From Methylobacterium symbioticum (GTDB taxonomy: Bacteria; Pseudomonadota; Alphaproteobacteria; Rhizobiales; Beijerinckiaceae): a stretch of 64,000 nt of DNA. Shown here piece by piece: positions 26,065 through 34,591 of this stretch. The first letter of the stretch is position 1. Every line of letters begins with the position of its first letter. The position numbers and the translations under genes were made by a program. The notes beneath the pieces were generated by a model. The model saw only the letters and a list, made by a program, of their open reading frames with translations. It did not search any database and had not been told where the DNA came from. The stretch covers positions 1-64,000 of the forward strand of contig NZ_CABFPH010000001.1 of the NCBI RefSeq assembly GCF_902141845.1. Direction: 5' to 3'.

Positions 26065-26817
26065 ATGTCCCGTCGCCTGCACCTGCCTTCCCTCGCCCTG
26101 CTCGCCCTCGCCTGCGGCGGCCTCGGCGCCTGCAACACGGTCGACCGCCTGTCGCAGATCGGCGCGCAGCCGGCCCTGTCGGCGATCGAGGACCCGACCT
26201 CGCAGCCCGGCTACAAGCCGGTTCGGATGCCGATGCCGGATGTGCAGCCGGTCTCCTACGCGCCGAACTCCCTGTGGCGTACCGGCTCGCGCGCCTTCTT
26301 CAAGGATCAGCGCGCCGCCCGGATCGGCGACCTCGTCACCGTGAAGGTCAACGTCACCGACAAGGCCAACCTCAACAACGAGACCAAGCGCTCACGGGCG
26401 AACACCGAAGGGCTGGGCCTGCCGAACGCCTTCGGCCTCGAGAACAGCGCCGCGGTCACCGCCGCCGGCATCACGCCCGACAAGCTCCTGACGCTCAACT
26501 CGAACACCTCGAGCGACGGGGCCGGCTCGGTTCAGCGGGCCGAGACGGTGACCACGAACATCGCGGCCGTGGTCACGCAGGTGCTGCCGAACGGCAATCT
26601 CGTGGTCGAGGGCAAGCAGGAGATCCGCGTCAATTTCGAGGTGCGTGAGCTGATCGTGGCCGGCGTGGTACGGCCGGAGGACATCGAGTCCGACAACACC
26701 ATCGATTCGGCCAAGATCGCCCAGGCGCGCATCGCCTATGGCGGCCGTGGCCAGATCACGGATGTGCAGCAGCCGCGCTACGGCCAGCAGGTCATCGACG
26801 TGCTGCTGCCGTTCTGA
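26065..26817 (+). CDS. flgH: Flagellar L-ring lipoprotein FlgH
   Basis: FlgH builds the outer-membrane L ring. The 250-residue protein has a lipoprotein signal with lipobox LGAC (Cys ~25). Typical blocks are NSLWRTGSRAFFKDQRAARI GD, LVTVKVNVTDKANLNNETK, PNGNLVVEGKQEIRVNFE, GVVRPEDIESDNTIDSAKIA and the ending YGQQVIDVLLPF. Last gene of flgFGAH, 14 bp after flgA. No terminator hairpin is obvious before the next unit. Confidence 0.95.
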   Translation: MSRRLHLPSLALLALACGGLGACNTVDRLSQIGAQPALSAIEDPTSQPGYKPVRMPMPDVQPVSYAPNSLWRTGSRAFFKDQRAARIGDLVTVKVNVTDKANLNNETKRSRANTEGLGLPNAFGLENSAAVTAAGITPDKLLTLNSNTSSDGAGSVQRAETVTTNIAAVVTQVLPNGNLVVEGKQEIRVNFEVRELIVAGVVRPEDIESDNTIDSAKIAQARIAYGGRGQITDVQQPRYGQQVIDVLLPF

Positions 26818-26885
26818 GGATCGCTCGGGTTGAGGCCGGGCCCCTATCGTCAGCGGACGGGTCCCGGCATCCTTGCCGCGCCTGG

Positions 26886-26916
26886 CCATAAGATGCATTG
26901 AGTTTGCATCTTATGG
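26886..26916. promoter_or_regulatory. Perfect 12-bp palindromic operator upstream of the flavin oxidoreductase
   Basis: Arms CCATAAGATGCA (26886-26897) and TGCATCTTATGG (26905-26916) are exact inverted copies around a 7-base spacer (TTGAGTT). The right arm ends 17 bp before the ATG of the next gene, overlapping where a promoter and leader should be. Size and symmetry fit a dimeric repressor site of the MarR, HxlR or TetR kind. That no T run follows, and that it precedes a gene, argue against a terminator. No regulator gene is adjacent. Confidence 0.65.
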
Positions 26917-26933
26917 AGCGGAAGGAGCGAGGC

Positions 26934-27995
26934 ATGAGCAATCCGCGTGCGGCGTTCTGCGAGCGTTTCGGCCTCGAACTGCCGGTGATCCAGGCGCCGA
27001 TGATCGGGCCGAAGCCCGCGCTCGCCTCCGCGGTGAGCGCGGCGGGCGGGCTCGGCTCGATCGCCTGCGCGGCGCTGACGCCGGACGGCGTGCGTGCCGA
27101 GGTCGAGCGTCTGCGCGCGCGGACCGACCGGCCCTTCGCCCTCAACTTCTTTGCCCATACCCGCCCCGCCCCCGACCCGGAGCGCGACGCGGCCTGGATG
27201 CGGCGGCTCGCCCCCTACTATGCCGAGTTCGGGCTCGATCCGGACGCGGTGGCGCCGGGGCCGGAGCGCGCGCCCTTCGACGCGGCGATGGCCGCAGTGG
27301 TGAGCGCGCTGCGCCCGCCGGTGGTGAGCTTCCATTTCGGCCTGCCGGACGCGGACCTGCTCGCCGAGGTCCGCGCGGCCGGCTGCCGCATCCTCGGCTG
27401 CGCGACCACGGTCGCCGAGGCGCGCTGGCTCGCCGCGCGCGGCGTCGACGCCATCGTCGCGCAAGGCTTCGAGGCCGGCGGCCATCGCGGCCTGTTCCTG
27501 TCGGCCGACATCGGCCGGCAAGTGGGCACGATCGCCTTGGTGCCGCAGGTGGTCGATGCAGTGAATGTTCCCGTCATTGCCGCGGGCGGAATCGCCGACG
27601 CTCGCGGCGTCGCGGCGGCCTTCGCGCTGGGAGCCGCCGCGGTGCAGGTCGGCACCGCCTACCTGTTCTGTGCGGAGGCCGGTCTCTCGGTCGTGCATCG
27701 GACGGCACTTTCGGAATCGAGCGATTCCGACACGGCCCTCACCACAGTGTTCACCGGCCGGCCCGCGCGCGGCATCCTCAACCGGGCGATGCGCGAACTC
27801 GGTCCAATCAGCCCGGACGCGCCCGCCTTCCCCCGCGCCGCGGCAGCATTGCAGCCCCTGCGGGCAGCGGCCGAGGCTCAAGGGTCCGGCGCCTTCAGCC
27901 CGCTCTGGTCCGGCCAGGCCGCTGCCCTCGCCCAGCCCTGCACGGCGGCGGAGCTGACCCGCACGCTCGCTTCCGGCGCCGAGCGGCTGCGCTGA
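26934..27995 (+). CDS. FMN-dependent nitronate monooxygenase-family oxidoreductase
   Basis: A 353-residue TIM-barrel flavoprotein of the nitronate monooxygenase/2-nitropropane dioxygenase family. Members oxidise propionate-3-nitronate and related nitronates; others are enoyl reductases or NADH:quinone reductases. Seen blocks are PVIQAPMIGPKPALASAVSA, GGLGSIACAALTPD, VSFHFGLP, AQGFEAGGHRG (the family's catalytic-His region) and the FMN phosphate site GGIADARG followed by GAAAVQVGTAYL. The ATG at 26934 has AAGGAG seven bases upstream. A TTG 12 codons earlier lies inside the palindrome and is unlikely. It is probably controlled through that palindrome. Confidence 0.88.
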   Translation: MSNPRAAFCERFGLELPVIQAPMIGPKPALASAVSAAGGLGSIACAALTPDGVRAEVERLRARTDRPFALNFFAHTRPAPDPERDAAWMRRLAPYYAEFGLDPDAVAPGPERAPFDAAMAAVVSALRPPVVSFHFGLPDADLLAEVRAAGCRILGCATTVAEARWLAARGVDAIVAQGFEAGGHRGLFLSADIGRQVGTIALVPQVVDAVNVPVIAAGGIADARGVAAAFALGAAAVQVGTAYLFCAEAGLSVVHRTALSESSDSDTALTTVFTGRPARGILNRAMRELGPISPDAPAFPRAAAALQPLRAAAEAQGSGAFSPLWSGQAAALAQPCTAAELTRTLASGAERLR

Positions 27996-28091
27996 TCCCG
28001 CTCCGCGAGCGAAACATTCCCTTGGATGCAGGCTCTCTGTCGCGCCTGCGCGCTCACATTCGGTTGATCTCGGCCGCCCACTCCGGGAAAA

Positions 28092-28122
28092 CGTCGCCGG
28101 CAACGCCGCATAGCCGGCGACG
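28092..28122. promoter_or_regulatory. Inverted repeat in the leader of the ABC importer operon
   Basis: Perfect 10-bp arms, CGTCGCCGGC (28092-28101) and GCCGGCGACG (28113-28122), flank an 11-base spacer. They end 11 bp before the ATG and run into the Shine-Dalgarno (GGGAG). In RNA this would be a strong hairpin beside the ribosome site. In DNA it could be an operator. There is no TPP-type CTGAGA motif. Confidence 0.5.
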
Positions 28123-28133
28123 GGAGATGGCGC

Positions 28134-28970
28134 ATGGGCGAGATCGGCCGGCAGCATGGGGGAGCCCAATCCGGCACGGATGCTGTGCGGCTGGAGGATA
28201 TCGCCCTCGCCTTCAGTCTGAAGGGAGCCAAGCGCTACGTCGCAGTGGAGCATATCGACCTTGCGGTCCGGCCCGGCGAGTTCGTGGCCGTGGTCGGCCC
28301 CACGGGCTCCGGCAAATCTACCATCCTCAACGCCGCCGCGGGCCTGTTGAAGCCCGTCACCGGCCGCGTCTCCATCTTCGGCGACCCACTGCCCAGCCTC
28401 AACGCCCGCGCGGGCTATCTCTTCCAGGCCGATGCGCTGATGCCCTGGAAGACCGCCCTCGACAATGTGGCTGTCGCGCTCGAGCCCAAGGGTGTCGCCC
28501 GGAGCGAGGCCAGGGATAGGGCACGCGGCTGGCTCGGTCGGGTGGGCCTCTCCGCCTTCGTGGACCGCTACCCGCACATGCTCTCGGGTGGCCAGCGCAA
28601 GCGCGTCGCGCTCGCGCAGATGCTGATCCGCGATCCCGAGATCCTGCTGATGGATGAGCCCTTCGGGCCCCTGGATGCGCAAACCCGCCAGATCATGGGC
28701 AACCTGCTCCTCGACCTCTGGGCGGCCAACCGCAAGGCGGTGATCTTCGTGACCCACGACCTCGAAGAGGCGATCGCGCTGGCCGACCGGGTGGTCGTGC
28801 TCTCCGCCGGCCCCGCGGCGGGGATCGTCGGCGACTTCCCCGTCCCGCTGGCGCGGCCCCGCGACATCAGCGAGATCCGCCTGGAGCCGGCCTTCCACGA
28901 CCTCTACAGGGAGATCTGGTCATGCCTGCGGGTCGAGGTCTCCCGCGCCTACGCCACCGGACCGGCTTGA
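28134..28970 (+). CDS. ABC transporter ATP-binding protein, nitrate/sulfonate/taurine type
   Basis: The cytoplasmic ATPase of a three-part importer. In 278 residues it has Walker A (GPTGSGKST, ~55-63), the Q-loop around LFQADALMPWKT, signature LSGGQRKRVALAQ, Walker B ILLMDEPFGPLD and the switch His in FVTHDLEEA. The family is SsuB/TauB/NrtD-like. Its permease follows after 12 bp and a periplasmic binding protein after that. The substrate cannot be read from sequence. Organosulfonates, nitrate and pyrimidine or thiamine precursors are all served by close relatives. Confidence 0.93.
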   Translation: MGEIGRQHGGAQSGTDAVRLEDIALAFSLKGAKRYVAVEHIDLAVRPGEFVAVVGPTGSGKSTILNAAAGLLKPVTGRVSIFGDPLPSLNARAGYLFQADALMPWKTALDNVAVALEPKGVARSEARDRARGWLGRVGLSAFVDRYPHMLSGGQRKRVALAQMLIRDPEILLMDEPFGPLDAQTRQIMGNLLLDLWAANRKAVIFVTHDLEEAIALADRVVVLSAGPAAGIVGDFPVPLARPRDISEIRLEPAFHDLYREIWSCLRVEVSRAYATGPA

Positions 28971-28982
28971 GGGGATCCGCGC

Positions 28983-29768
28983 ATGAACCGCCTCGGCCTC
29001 CTCGCCCTGCAGATCCTCGTCGGCCTCATCGGGTTGTCGATCTGGCACGTTCTGACTGTCTATCCGGTGCTTGGCAGCCCGAAGCAGATTCAGTTCTTCT
29101 TCTCGACGCCGGGCGCGGTCCTAGTCCGGACCTGGGCCGAGCTGACGACGCCCGACATCTGGGGCCATCTCTGGATCACCCTACAAGAGACGGTACTGGC
29201 CTTTCTGTTCGGCGCAGCCGGCGGCATCGCCTTCGGCTTCCTGTTCGCCCGCAACGCACTGCTCGCCGCCGTGTTCGATCCCTACATCAAGGCGGCCAAT
29301 GCCCTGCCCCGGGTCGTACTCGCCCCCATCTTCGCCTTGTGGTTCGGGCTCGGCATCTGGTCGAAGGTGGCGCTCGGCTTCACGCTGGTCTTCTTCATCG
29401 TCTTCTTCAACGTCTACCAGGGCGTCCGCGAGGTGAGCCCGGTGGTGCTCAACAATGCCCGTATGCTGGGTTTGAGCGAGCGCGGCCTGCTGCGCCACGT
29501 GTACTGGCCCTCAGCGCTCACTTGGATGTTCTCCTCGCTGCACACGGCGGTGGGCTTCGCCCTCGTCGGCGCCGTGGTCGGCGAATATCTCGGGTCCTCC
29601 GCGGGCCTCGGCTACAAGATCCACGAGGCCGAGAGCGTGTTCGACGTGACCGGCGTCTTTGCCGGCATGCTGATCCTCACCGTCTTCGTCATCGTGATCG
29701 ACGCGGTCGTCACACTGATCGAGAACCGGCTCCTGGTCTGGCGCCCGCAGGCGGGGGGACACGGTTGA
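28983..29768 (+). CDS. ABC transporter permease, SsuC/TauC type
   Basis: A 261-residue inner-membrane protein with about six hydrophobic segments and the binding-protein-dependent-transport domain. The EAA-type loop that contacts the ATPase is in the region VVLNNARMLGLSERGLLRHV. Earlier blocks (LWITLQETVLAFLFGAAGGI, ALPRVVLAPIFALWFGLG) are typical of nitrate/sulfonate/taurine permeases. It is translated between its ATPase (12 bp) and its binding protein (73 bp). Confidence 0.93.
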   Translation: MNRLGLLALQILVGLIGLSIWHVLTVYPVLGSPKQIQFFFSTPGAVLVRTWAELTTPDIWGHLWITLQETVLAFLFGAAGGIAFGFLFARNALLAAVFDPYIKAANALPRVVLAPIFALWFGLGIWSKVALGFTLVFFIVFFNVYQGVREVSPVVLNNARMLGLSERGLLRHVYWPSALTWMFSSLHTAVGFALVGAVVGEYLGSSAGLGYKIHEAESVFDVTGVFAGMLILTVFVIVIDAVVTLIENRLLVWRPQAGGHG

Positions 29769-29841
29769 CCCGGTCGGGGCGCCGCCGTTGAATACAAAAT
29801 GCGGCATGCCCGCAAAGAAGAAGCTTGGGAGAGGGACGATC

Positions 29842-30843
29842 ATGGAACGCCGCAGCTTCCTCGCCGGCGCCGCCGCAGCGCTGGCCGTCGGCTCGACCGC
29901 TAGAGCCGACACTGTGAAGGTCCGCATCGGTGTCGGCGGCAAGCCGCTGCTCTATTACCTTCCGCTGACGGTGGCTGAGCAGAAGGGCTACTTCAAGGAC
30001 GAGGGCATCGAGGCAGAGATCAACGATTTCGGCGGTGGCGCCCGCTCGCTCCAGGCGCTGATCGGCGGCTCCGTCGACGTGGTGACGGGCGCCTACGAGC
30101 ACACGCTGCGCATGCAGGCGAAGGGACAGGACGTGCGTGCCGTGTGCGAACTCGGCCGGTTGCCCGCCATCGTGATCGGCGTGCGCAAGGATCTCGCCGA
30201 TAAGGTGAAGTCGGTGGCAGACCTCAAGGGCCGCAAGATCGGTGTGACCGCTCCTGGCTCCTCGACCGCGCTGGCTTTCCAGTACGCGATGATCAAGGCC
30301 GGCCTCAAAGCCAGCGACGCCCCCCTCATCGGCATCGGCGGCGGCGCAGGCGCCATCGCGGCGATGAAGAAGGGCGAGATCGACGCCGTCTCCCATCTCG
30401 ACCCAGTCATCGCCAAGCTCGAGGCCGACGGCGACATCCAGATCCTCGTGGACACCCGCACCGAGGCCGGCACCCGTGCACTCTTCGGAGGCCCGAACCC
30501 GGCGGCCGTGGTCTACACCAAGCAGGACTGGATCGAGCATCACGGCGCGGCGATGCAGAAGGTGGTCAACGCGTTCGCTAAATCGCTGAAATGGCTGGCC
30601 ACCGCCAAGCCGGAGGATGTCACAGCCCTGGTGCCACCCACCTACCATTTCGGCGACAAGGCGCTCTACACACAGGCCGTGAGAAACTCCCTTGAGAGCT
30701 ATTCCCGCACTGGCCTGCCGACACCGGAGGGCATGGCGAGCGTACTTGAACTGGTGCGCACTCTCGATCCGGAGCTTCAGGGCGCCCAGATCGACCTGTC
30801 GAAGACCTTCGAAGACCGCTTCGTCAAACGCGCCATGGGCTGA
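29842..30843 (+). CDS. ABC transporter substrate-binding protein, NMT1/SsuA-like
   Basis: A 333-residue periplasmic protein. The N-terminus MERRSFLAGAAAALAVGSTA resembles a Tat signal (RRSFL), with cleavage near ARA-D. The mature part is a type-2 periplasmic binding fold of the NMT1/THI5/SsuA group: YYLPLTVAEQKGYFKDEGIE, FGGGARSLQALIGGSVDVV, LKGRKIGVTAPGSSTALAF, and MKKGEIDAVSHLDPV. The ATG at 29842 is preferred over an upstream start at 29788, because it places the signal peptide correctly. The ligand is unknown. Confidence 0.9.
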   Translation: MERRSFLAGAAAALAVGSTARADTVKVRIGVGGKPLLYYLPLTVAEQKGYFKDEGIEAEINDFGGGARSLQALIGGSVDVVTGAYEHTLRMQAKGQDVRAVCELGRLPAIVIGVRKDLADKVKSVADLKGRKIGVTAPGSSTALAFQYAMIKAGLKASDAPLIGIGGGAGAIAAMKKGEIDAVSHLDPVIAKLEADGDIQILVDTRTEAGTRALFGGPNPAAVVYTKQDWIEHHGAAMQKVVNAFAKSLKWLATAKPEDVTALVPPTYHFGDKALYTQAVRNSLESYSRTGLPTPEGMASVLELVRTLDPELQGAQIDLSKTFEDRFVKRAMG

Positions 30844-30910
30844 AGGGAAGCCCAGCTTACAGCGGAGACTAGCCCATTCGCGCGATGACTCCCGAAGGAG
30901 GGGCGGATCC

Positions 30911-30930
30911 CCTCTCCCGAACGGGAGAGG
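30911..30930. terminator. Hairpin after the ABC operon
   Basis: CCTCTCCCG (30911-30919) and CGGGAGAGG (30922-30930) are perfect 9-base arms separated by AA, effectively an 8-bp stem with a GAAC tetraloop. It lies 67 bp after the binding-protein stop and 110 bp before the convergent ROK stop. It can act on either strand. No T tract follows. CCTCTCCCG-type hairpins also occur as dispersed intergenic repeats in GC-rich genomes. Confidence 0.5.
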
Positions 30931-31040
30931 CGGCACGCCGGCGACCTGCGGCACGCTGAGCGCCAAGCCTCGCAGGGGTGATGTGAGTAGCCGTAGGCCC
31001 ACTCAGAAGAGTTGACCGCTTCCTCTGCGACCGGGGAGAC

Positions 31041-31952
31041 TCAGCCGGTCTCGCTCCACAGCCACGCCGCACCGCGCACGCCCGAGGCGTCGCCGTGGAG
31101 GCTCGCCCGGATCGGCGTGTCGAAAGTATCAGAGAAGACGTGGGGCGCGGTCGCGGCGGGCAGGCCGTCGATCAGCTCGGGCAGGCGCGACAGACCGCCG
31201 CCGACAACGATCATATCCGGGTCCAGGATGTTCACCACGTAAGCGACGCTGCGCCCGAGCCTGTCGAGATAAGCCGCGAAGGTCGCCTGCGCGTCCGCGT
31301 CGCCCGCGCGCATCGCTGCGACGATCGCCTCGCCGCCCGCGACGGCACCGGTGCGGCGGAGATGGTCGGCGGCGAGGCCAGGGCCCGAGACCCAGGTCTC
31401 GATGCAGCCGGAGCGGCCGCAATAGCAGGGCGGTCCCGGCCGCTCGGCATCGATCGGGCGCGGCAGCGGATTGTGGCCCCATTCCCCGGCGATGCGGTCT
31501 CGTCCCGAGAGGGCTCGCCCGCGTAGCGCGATGCCGGAGCCGACGCCCGTGCCGAGGATGATCGCCCAGACGATCCCGGCCCCCGCCCCAGCCCCGTCGA
31601 CCGCCTCGGAGACGGCGAGGCAGTTGGCGTCGTTCTCGGCGCGCACCGGCCGGTCGAGCACCGCCTCGAGATCGCTCAGGAAGGGCTGGCCATTGAGCCA
31701 GGTCGAATTCGCGTTTTTGACGAGGCCGGTCTGCGACGAGATCGCGCCCGGCATCCCGAGGCCGACGCTGCAACGTCCACCGACCTCGCTCTCCAGCTGC
31801 GCCACCAGGTCCGCGATGGCCTGTAGAGTCCCGGCATAGTCGCCACGCGGAGTCGCCACGCGCGCCTCTGCCCGCACCCTGCCCTCAGTGTCGAGGATGA
31901 TCCCGGCAATCTTCGTACCGCCGAGATCGATGCCGAGGCGCAGCGCGCTCAC
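31041..31952 (-). CDS. ROK-family sugar kinase (fructokinase-like)
   Basis: A 303-residue ROK kinase that phosphorylates a hexose with ATP. It has the N-terminal phosphate loop [12 protein letters not shown], sugar-binding [11 protein letters not shown] (catalytic Asp), [19 protein letters not shown], the ROK zinc motif [17 protein letters not shown] and the adenosine loop [11 protein letters not shown]. It is closest in character to Mak-type fructokinase, but glucose or mannose are possible. The GTG start at 31952 overlaps the dctA stop by 4 bp (GTGA), so it is translationally coupled to a C4-dicarboxylate carrier. Confidence 0.88.
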   Translation of the reverse strand: MSALRLGIDLGGTKIAGIILDTEGRVRAEARVATPRGDYAGTLQAIADLVAQLESEVGGRCSVGLGMPGAISSQTGLVKNANSTWLNGQPFLSDLEAVLDRPVRAENDANCLAVSEAVDGAGAGAGIVWAIILGTGVGSGIALRGRALSGRDRIAGEWGHNPLPRPIDAERPGPPCYCGRSGCIETWVSGPGLAADHLRRTGAVAGGEAIVAAMRAGDADAQATFAAYLDRLGRSVAYVVNILDPDMIVVGGGLSRLPELIDGLPAATAPHVFSDTFDTPIRASLHGDASGVRGAAWLWSETG

Positions 31953-33349
31953 TCGGCGGCGGCGACCTTGCTGGGCGTGCCGGTCTCGGTCGCCATCGGC
32001 TCAGGGCTCTCATCGGAGATGTGCGTGCCGATCGTGACCGGATGCGACATCACCTCGTTGAGCTTGGCCATGTCGAGCTCCCCTTCCCAGCGGCTAACCA
32101 CCACGCAGGCGACGCCGTTGCCGACGAGGTTGGTGAGCGCCCGGCACTCGGACATGAACTTGTCGATGCCGAGCACCAGGGTCATCGCGGCGACCGGGAC
32201 CGGGTTGTTCGGGATGGCGGCGAGCGTCGCGGCGAGCGTGATGAAGCCTGCGCCCGTCACACCGGAGGCGCCCTTCGAGGTCAGCATGGCCACGACGATG
32301 ATCGTAGCGTACTGGCCGATCGACAGGTCCGCGCCCACCGCCTGCGCCAGGAACAGCGTCGCCAGCGTCATATAGATGTTGGTGCCGTCGAGATTGAACG
32401 AGTAGCCGGTCGGGATGACGAGGCCGACCACCGAGTCGGAAGCGCCAAGGCGGCGCATCTTGGTCATCATGTGCGGCAGCACGGTCTCGGAGGAGGACGT
32501 GCCGAGCACGATGAGCAGTTCGTCCTTGATGTAGGCGAGGAAGCGGAAGATCGAGAACCCTGCGAAGCGCGCGATGCCGCCAAGCACGAGGACGATGAAC
32601 AGGAAGGCGGTGACGTAGAAGGTCCCCACCAGCCAAGCCAGGTCCACGACCTTGCCGATGCCGTACTCGCCGATCGTGAAGGCCATTGCGCCGAAAGCAC
32701 CGAGCGGGGCGAGCTTCACGATCATGCCGATGATGCGGAAGAAGATCTGCCCGGCGGTGTCGATCGCGTGGGAGATGCCTTCAGCCTTCGCGCCCATGCC
32801 GGTGACGACGACGCCGGTGAGGATCGAGATCAGCAGCACCTGCAGCAAGTCGCCGGTGGCGAAGGCATCGAAGAAGGACTTCGGGATGATCGCCATGATG
32901 TGGGCGATGGTCGAATCGGCCGCCGCCTTCTGAGCATAGCCTGCGACCTTGCTCGCATCGAGCTTCGACGGGTCGGCGTGGAAGCCGGCGCCGGGCTGGA
33001 TAATCTCGCCGACGATGATGCCAATCAGAAGCGCGATCGTGGAGACCACCTCGAAGTAGATCAGTGCCTTGAGGCCCACGCGGCCGACCTTTTTCAGGTC
33101 GCCGATCGAAGCGATACCGTGCACGATTGTGCAGAAGATGATCGGCGCAATCATCATCTTGATGAGCGCCACGAAGGCGTCGCCGAGCCATTTGAGCGAC
33201 TTGCCGAAATCCGGATACAGATACCCGACCGCCACGCCGAGGGCGATCGCAATCAGCACCTGGATGTAGAGGACCTTGTACCACGGCTCCGACGGAGCGA
33301 CCGCGGCATGCGTCGCGGCGGGTTGGGGCATCTGGGCCATTCGCGTCAC
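31949..33349 (-). CDS. dctA: C4-dicarboxylate/cation symporter DctA
   Basis: A 466-residue inner-membrane symporter importing succinate, fumarate and malate with protons or sodium. DAACS-family features are [36 protein letters not shown], the re-entrant loop [16 protein letters not shown], and the substrate/cation motif [16 protein letters not shown], with [17 protein letters not shown] near the C-terminus. The frame begins with GTG at 33349; an ATG at 33340 is equally plausible, since neither has a close Shine-Dalgarno. No DctB/DctD sensor pair is nearby, and no clear sigma-54 site is seen upstream. Confidence 0.94.
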   Translation of the reverse strand: MTRMAQMPQPAATHAAVAPSEPWYKVLYIQVLIAIALGVAVGYLYPDFGKSLKWLGDAFVALIKMMIAPIIFCTIVHGIASIGDLKKVGRVGLKALIYFEVVSTIALLIGIIVGEIIQPGAGFHADPSKLDASKVAGYAQKAAADSTIAHIMAIIPKSFFDAFATGDLLQVLLISILTGVVVTGMGAKAEGISHAIDTAGQIFFRIIGMIVKLAPLGAFGAMAFTIGEYGIGKVVDLAWLVGTFYVTAFLFIVLVLGGIARFAGFSIFRFLAYIKDELLIVLGTSSSETVLPHMMTKMRRLGASDSVVGLVIPTGYSFNLDGTNIYMTLATLFLAQAVGADLSIGQYATIIVVAMLTSKGASGVTGAGFITLAATLAAIPNNPVPVAAMTLVLGIDKFMSECRALTNLVGNGVACVVVSRWEGELDMAKLNEVMSHPVTIGTHISDESPEPMATETGTPSKVAAAE

Positions 33350-33626
33350 CCGTGCACGCGCGGTGCGTGCATCCTCCGTCCCCGGCCGGATTGGCCCGGC
33401 ACGGCGTCTGATTTTTTTCGACTGTGCCGGATTAACCGGGCTTGCAAGCCGGTCTAGCGGCTTTGCGACAGCGCCTCAACGGCGGACGCGCCCAGGGCGG
33501 ATCCGGTTCGGTGACAAAATCCTGTCGATGGGCAAAAAGCCACGTCTCGGCACAGCGTGCGCAAGTACGCGCCGCGCGGGCGAACCTGCGCAGTGTTGGA
33601 TTTAGTGTCGATCAGGCAAAGTCGTG
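33350..33626. other. Gene-free leader upstream of dctA
   Basis: About 280 bp with no credible coding sequence. It must hold the dctA promoter (minus strand). I looked for a sigma-54 GG-N10-GC element and found none that fits. The only notable composition is a T7 run around 33411-33418 (A-rich on the coding strand). Confidence 0.4.
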
Positions 33627-33664
33627 CCGTATCGACGCCGGCAGAAGCGCCGACGTCGATACGG
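33627..33664 (-). terminator. Probable terminator of the CYTH-like gene
   Basis: CCGTATCGAC (33627-33636) and GTCGATACGG (33655-33664) are perfect 10-bp arms around an 18-base loop, starting 12 bp past the stop codon at 33677. On the minus strand a short TTT follows nearby (CACGACTTTG). The stem is strong, but the loop is long and the T tract weak. Confidence 0.55.
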
Positions 33665-33676
33665 ATTGCGCGACGA

Positions 33677-34591
33677 TCAGCTCTGCGGCTGCGTGCGGCG
33701 CGGCCGTACGGTCCAGCGCTCGAAGGCGGCGGCCGGATCCTCGGAACCGGTTGCCGGCTCCTGCGGCTGCTGGATCGCAGCGCCGAGCGCTTGCGACAGG
33801 CTCTCGATCACATCGTCGATGCGCGCGTCGGTGGATGGCTTGTCAGTCGCGGGCGGTGTCGGCGGCGGGGCTTCCGGTGCCTCTGCCTGAAGCGCTTCGG
33901 GGGCCGGCTCACGCGGAGCCTCGGGCGCGGCGGCAACAGCGGCCGCGCCGACACCGCCCGCACCGCCCGCGATGCGGCGGAGCGTGTTCACCACGCCGTC
34001 GTCGCCCTCGGGCCGGCCCTCCGGCGCGCGCGGCGGGGCGCTGGCGCCACCGTATCGGCCGAAGCCGAAACGTGGCTCGATCAGATCGAGCACGGCGTCG
34101 AGGGCCGCGTTGCTGAGGCTAGTCTCGCCGGCCTGGGGGGCGCCCTGAAGGGCGACGGACTGCCGCTCATAGGCCGAATCCGCCGTCACCTCCTGCCCGA
34201 ACCAGGGCGGAGCCGAGAAGGCGTTGGCATCGCTCTCGCTGTCGAATGCGACGCTGATTAGGTCGAGGCTGCCGGGGCTGACATAGCGGTCTATCAGAAC
34301 CTCGCGGCCTGCGACCGTCAGGGTCGTGCGGTCATAGGCTGCCTTACCAGGGCAGACGTCGAGGAGAGCGTCACCGTGAGCCCGCGGCACCTCGGTGCGC
34401 TCCTCTGACAAACCGCCATCGGCGGCTTTAGCCACCAGCACGAGATGGCATTGCTGGCCATCGACGCGCACGAAGGAAGTCCGCCCGCCCTGGGGCGCGA
34501 AGTAACCCTCGGTGATGCGCGCGCCGCCGCGCTCCTTGCGGATCAGGCGCACCAGCGAGGGCGCCACGAGGAATCGCCGGACAACGCTCAT
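33677..34591 (-). CDS. Degenerate CYTH-domain protein with disordered C-terminal tail
   Basis: A 304-residue protein. Residues ~1-150 resemble a CYTH/triphosphate-tunnel fold: MSVVRRFLVAPSLVRLIRKE, ITEGYFAPQG, TSFVRVDGQQCHLVLVAKAA, LIDRYVSPGSLDLISVAFDS, DANAFSAPPWFGQEVTADSA, YERQSVALQG. In active CYTH proteins the start reads ExExK(R)FLV. Here the two glutamates are replaced (SVVRRFLV), so the metal-binding signature is lost. The rest (~150-304) is Ala/Pro/Glu-rich and likely disordered, with a basic end. The ATG at 34591 has a strong Shine-Dalgarno (GGAGGAGA). The 48-codon upstream extension was rejected. It could be a non-catalytic polyphosphate or nucleotide binder. Confidence 0.72.
   Translation of the reverse strand: MSVVRRFLVAPSLVRLIRKERGGARITEGYFAPQGGRTSFVRVDGQQCHLVLVAKAADGGLSEERTEVPRAHGDALLDVCPGKAAYDRTTLTVAGREVLIDRYVSPGSLDLISVAFDSESDANAFSAPPWFGQEVTADSAYERQSVALQGAPQAGETSLSNAALDAVLDLIEPRFGFGRYGGASAPPRAPEGRPEGDDGVVNTLRRIAGGAGGVGAAAVAAAPEAPREPAPEALQAEAPEAPPPTPPATDKPSTDARIDDVIESLSQALGAAIQQPQEPATGSEDPAAAFERWTVRPRRTQPQS

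Noticed and set aside
28134..30843. Thiamine-precursor (HMP) importer controlled by a TPP riboswitch
   Set aside because: The binding protein is NMT1/THI5-like, but its leader has no CTGAGA or CCTGAT core. The inverted repeat there is unrelated to a THI element.
33350..33480. Sigma-54 promoter of dctA
   Set aside because: A TTGCA word is present on the minus strand, but no GG lies at the required 10-base spacing.
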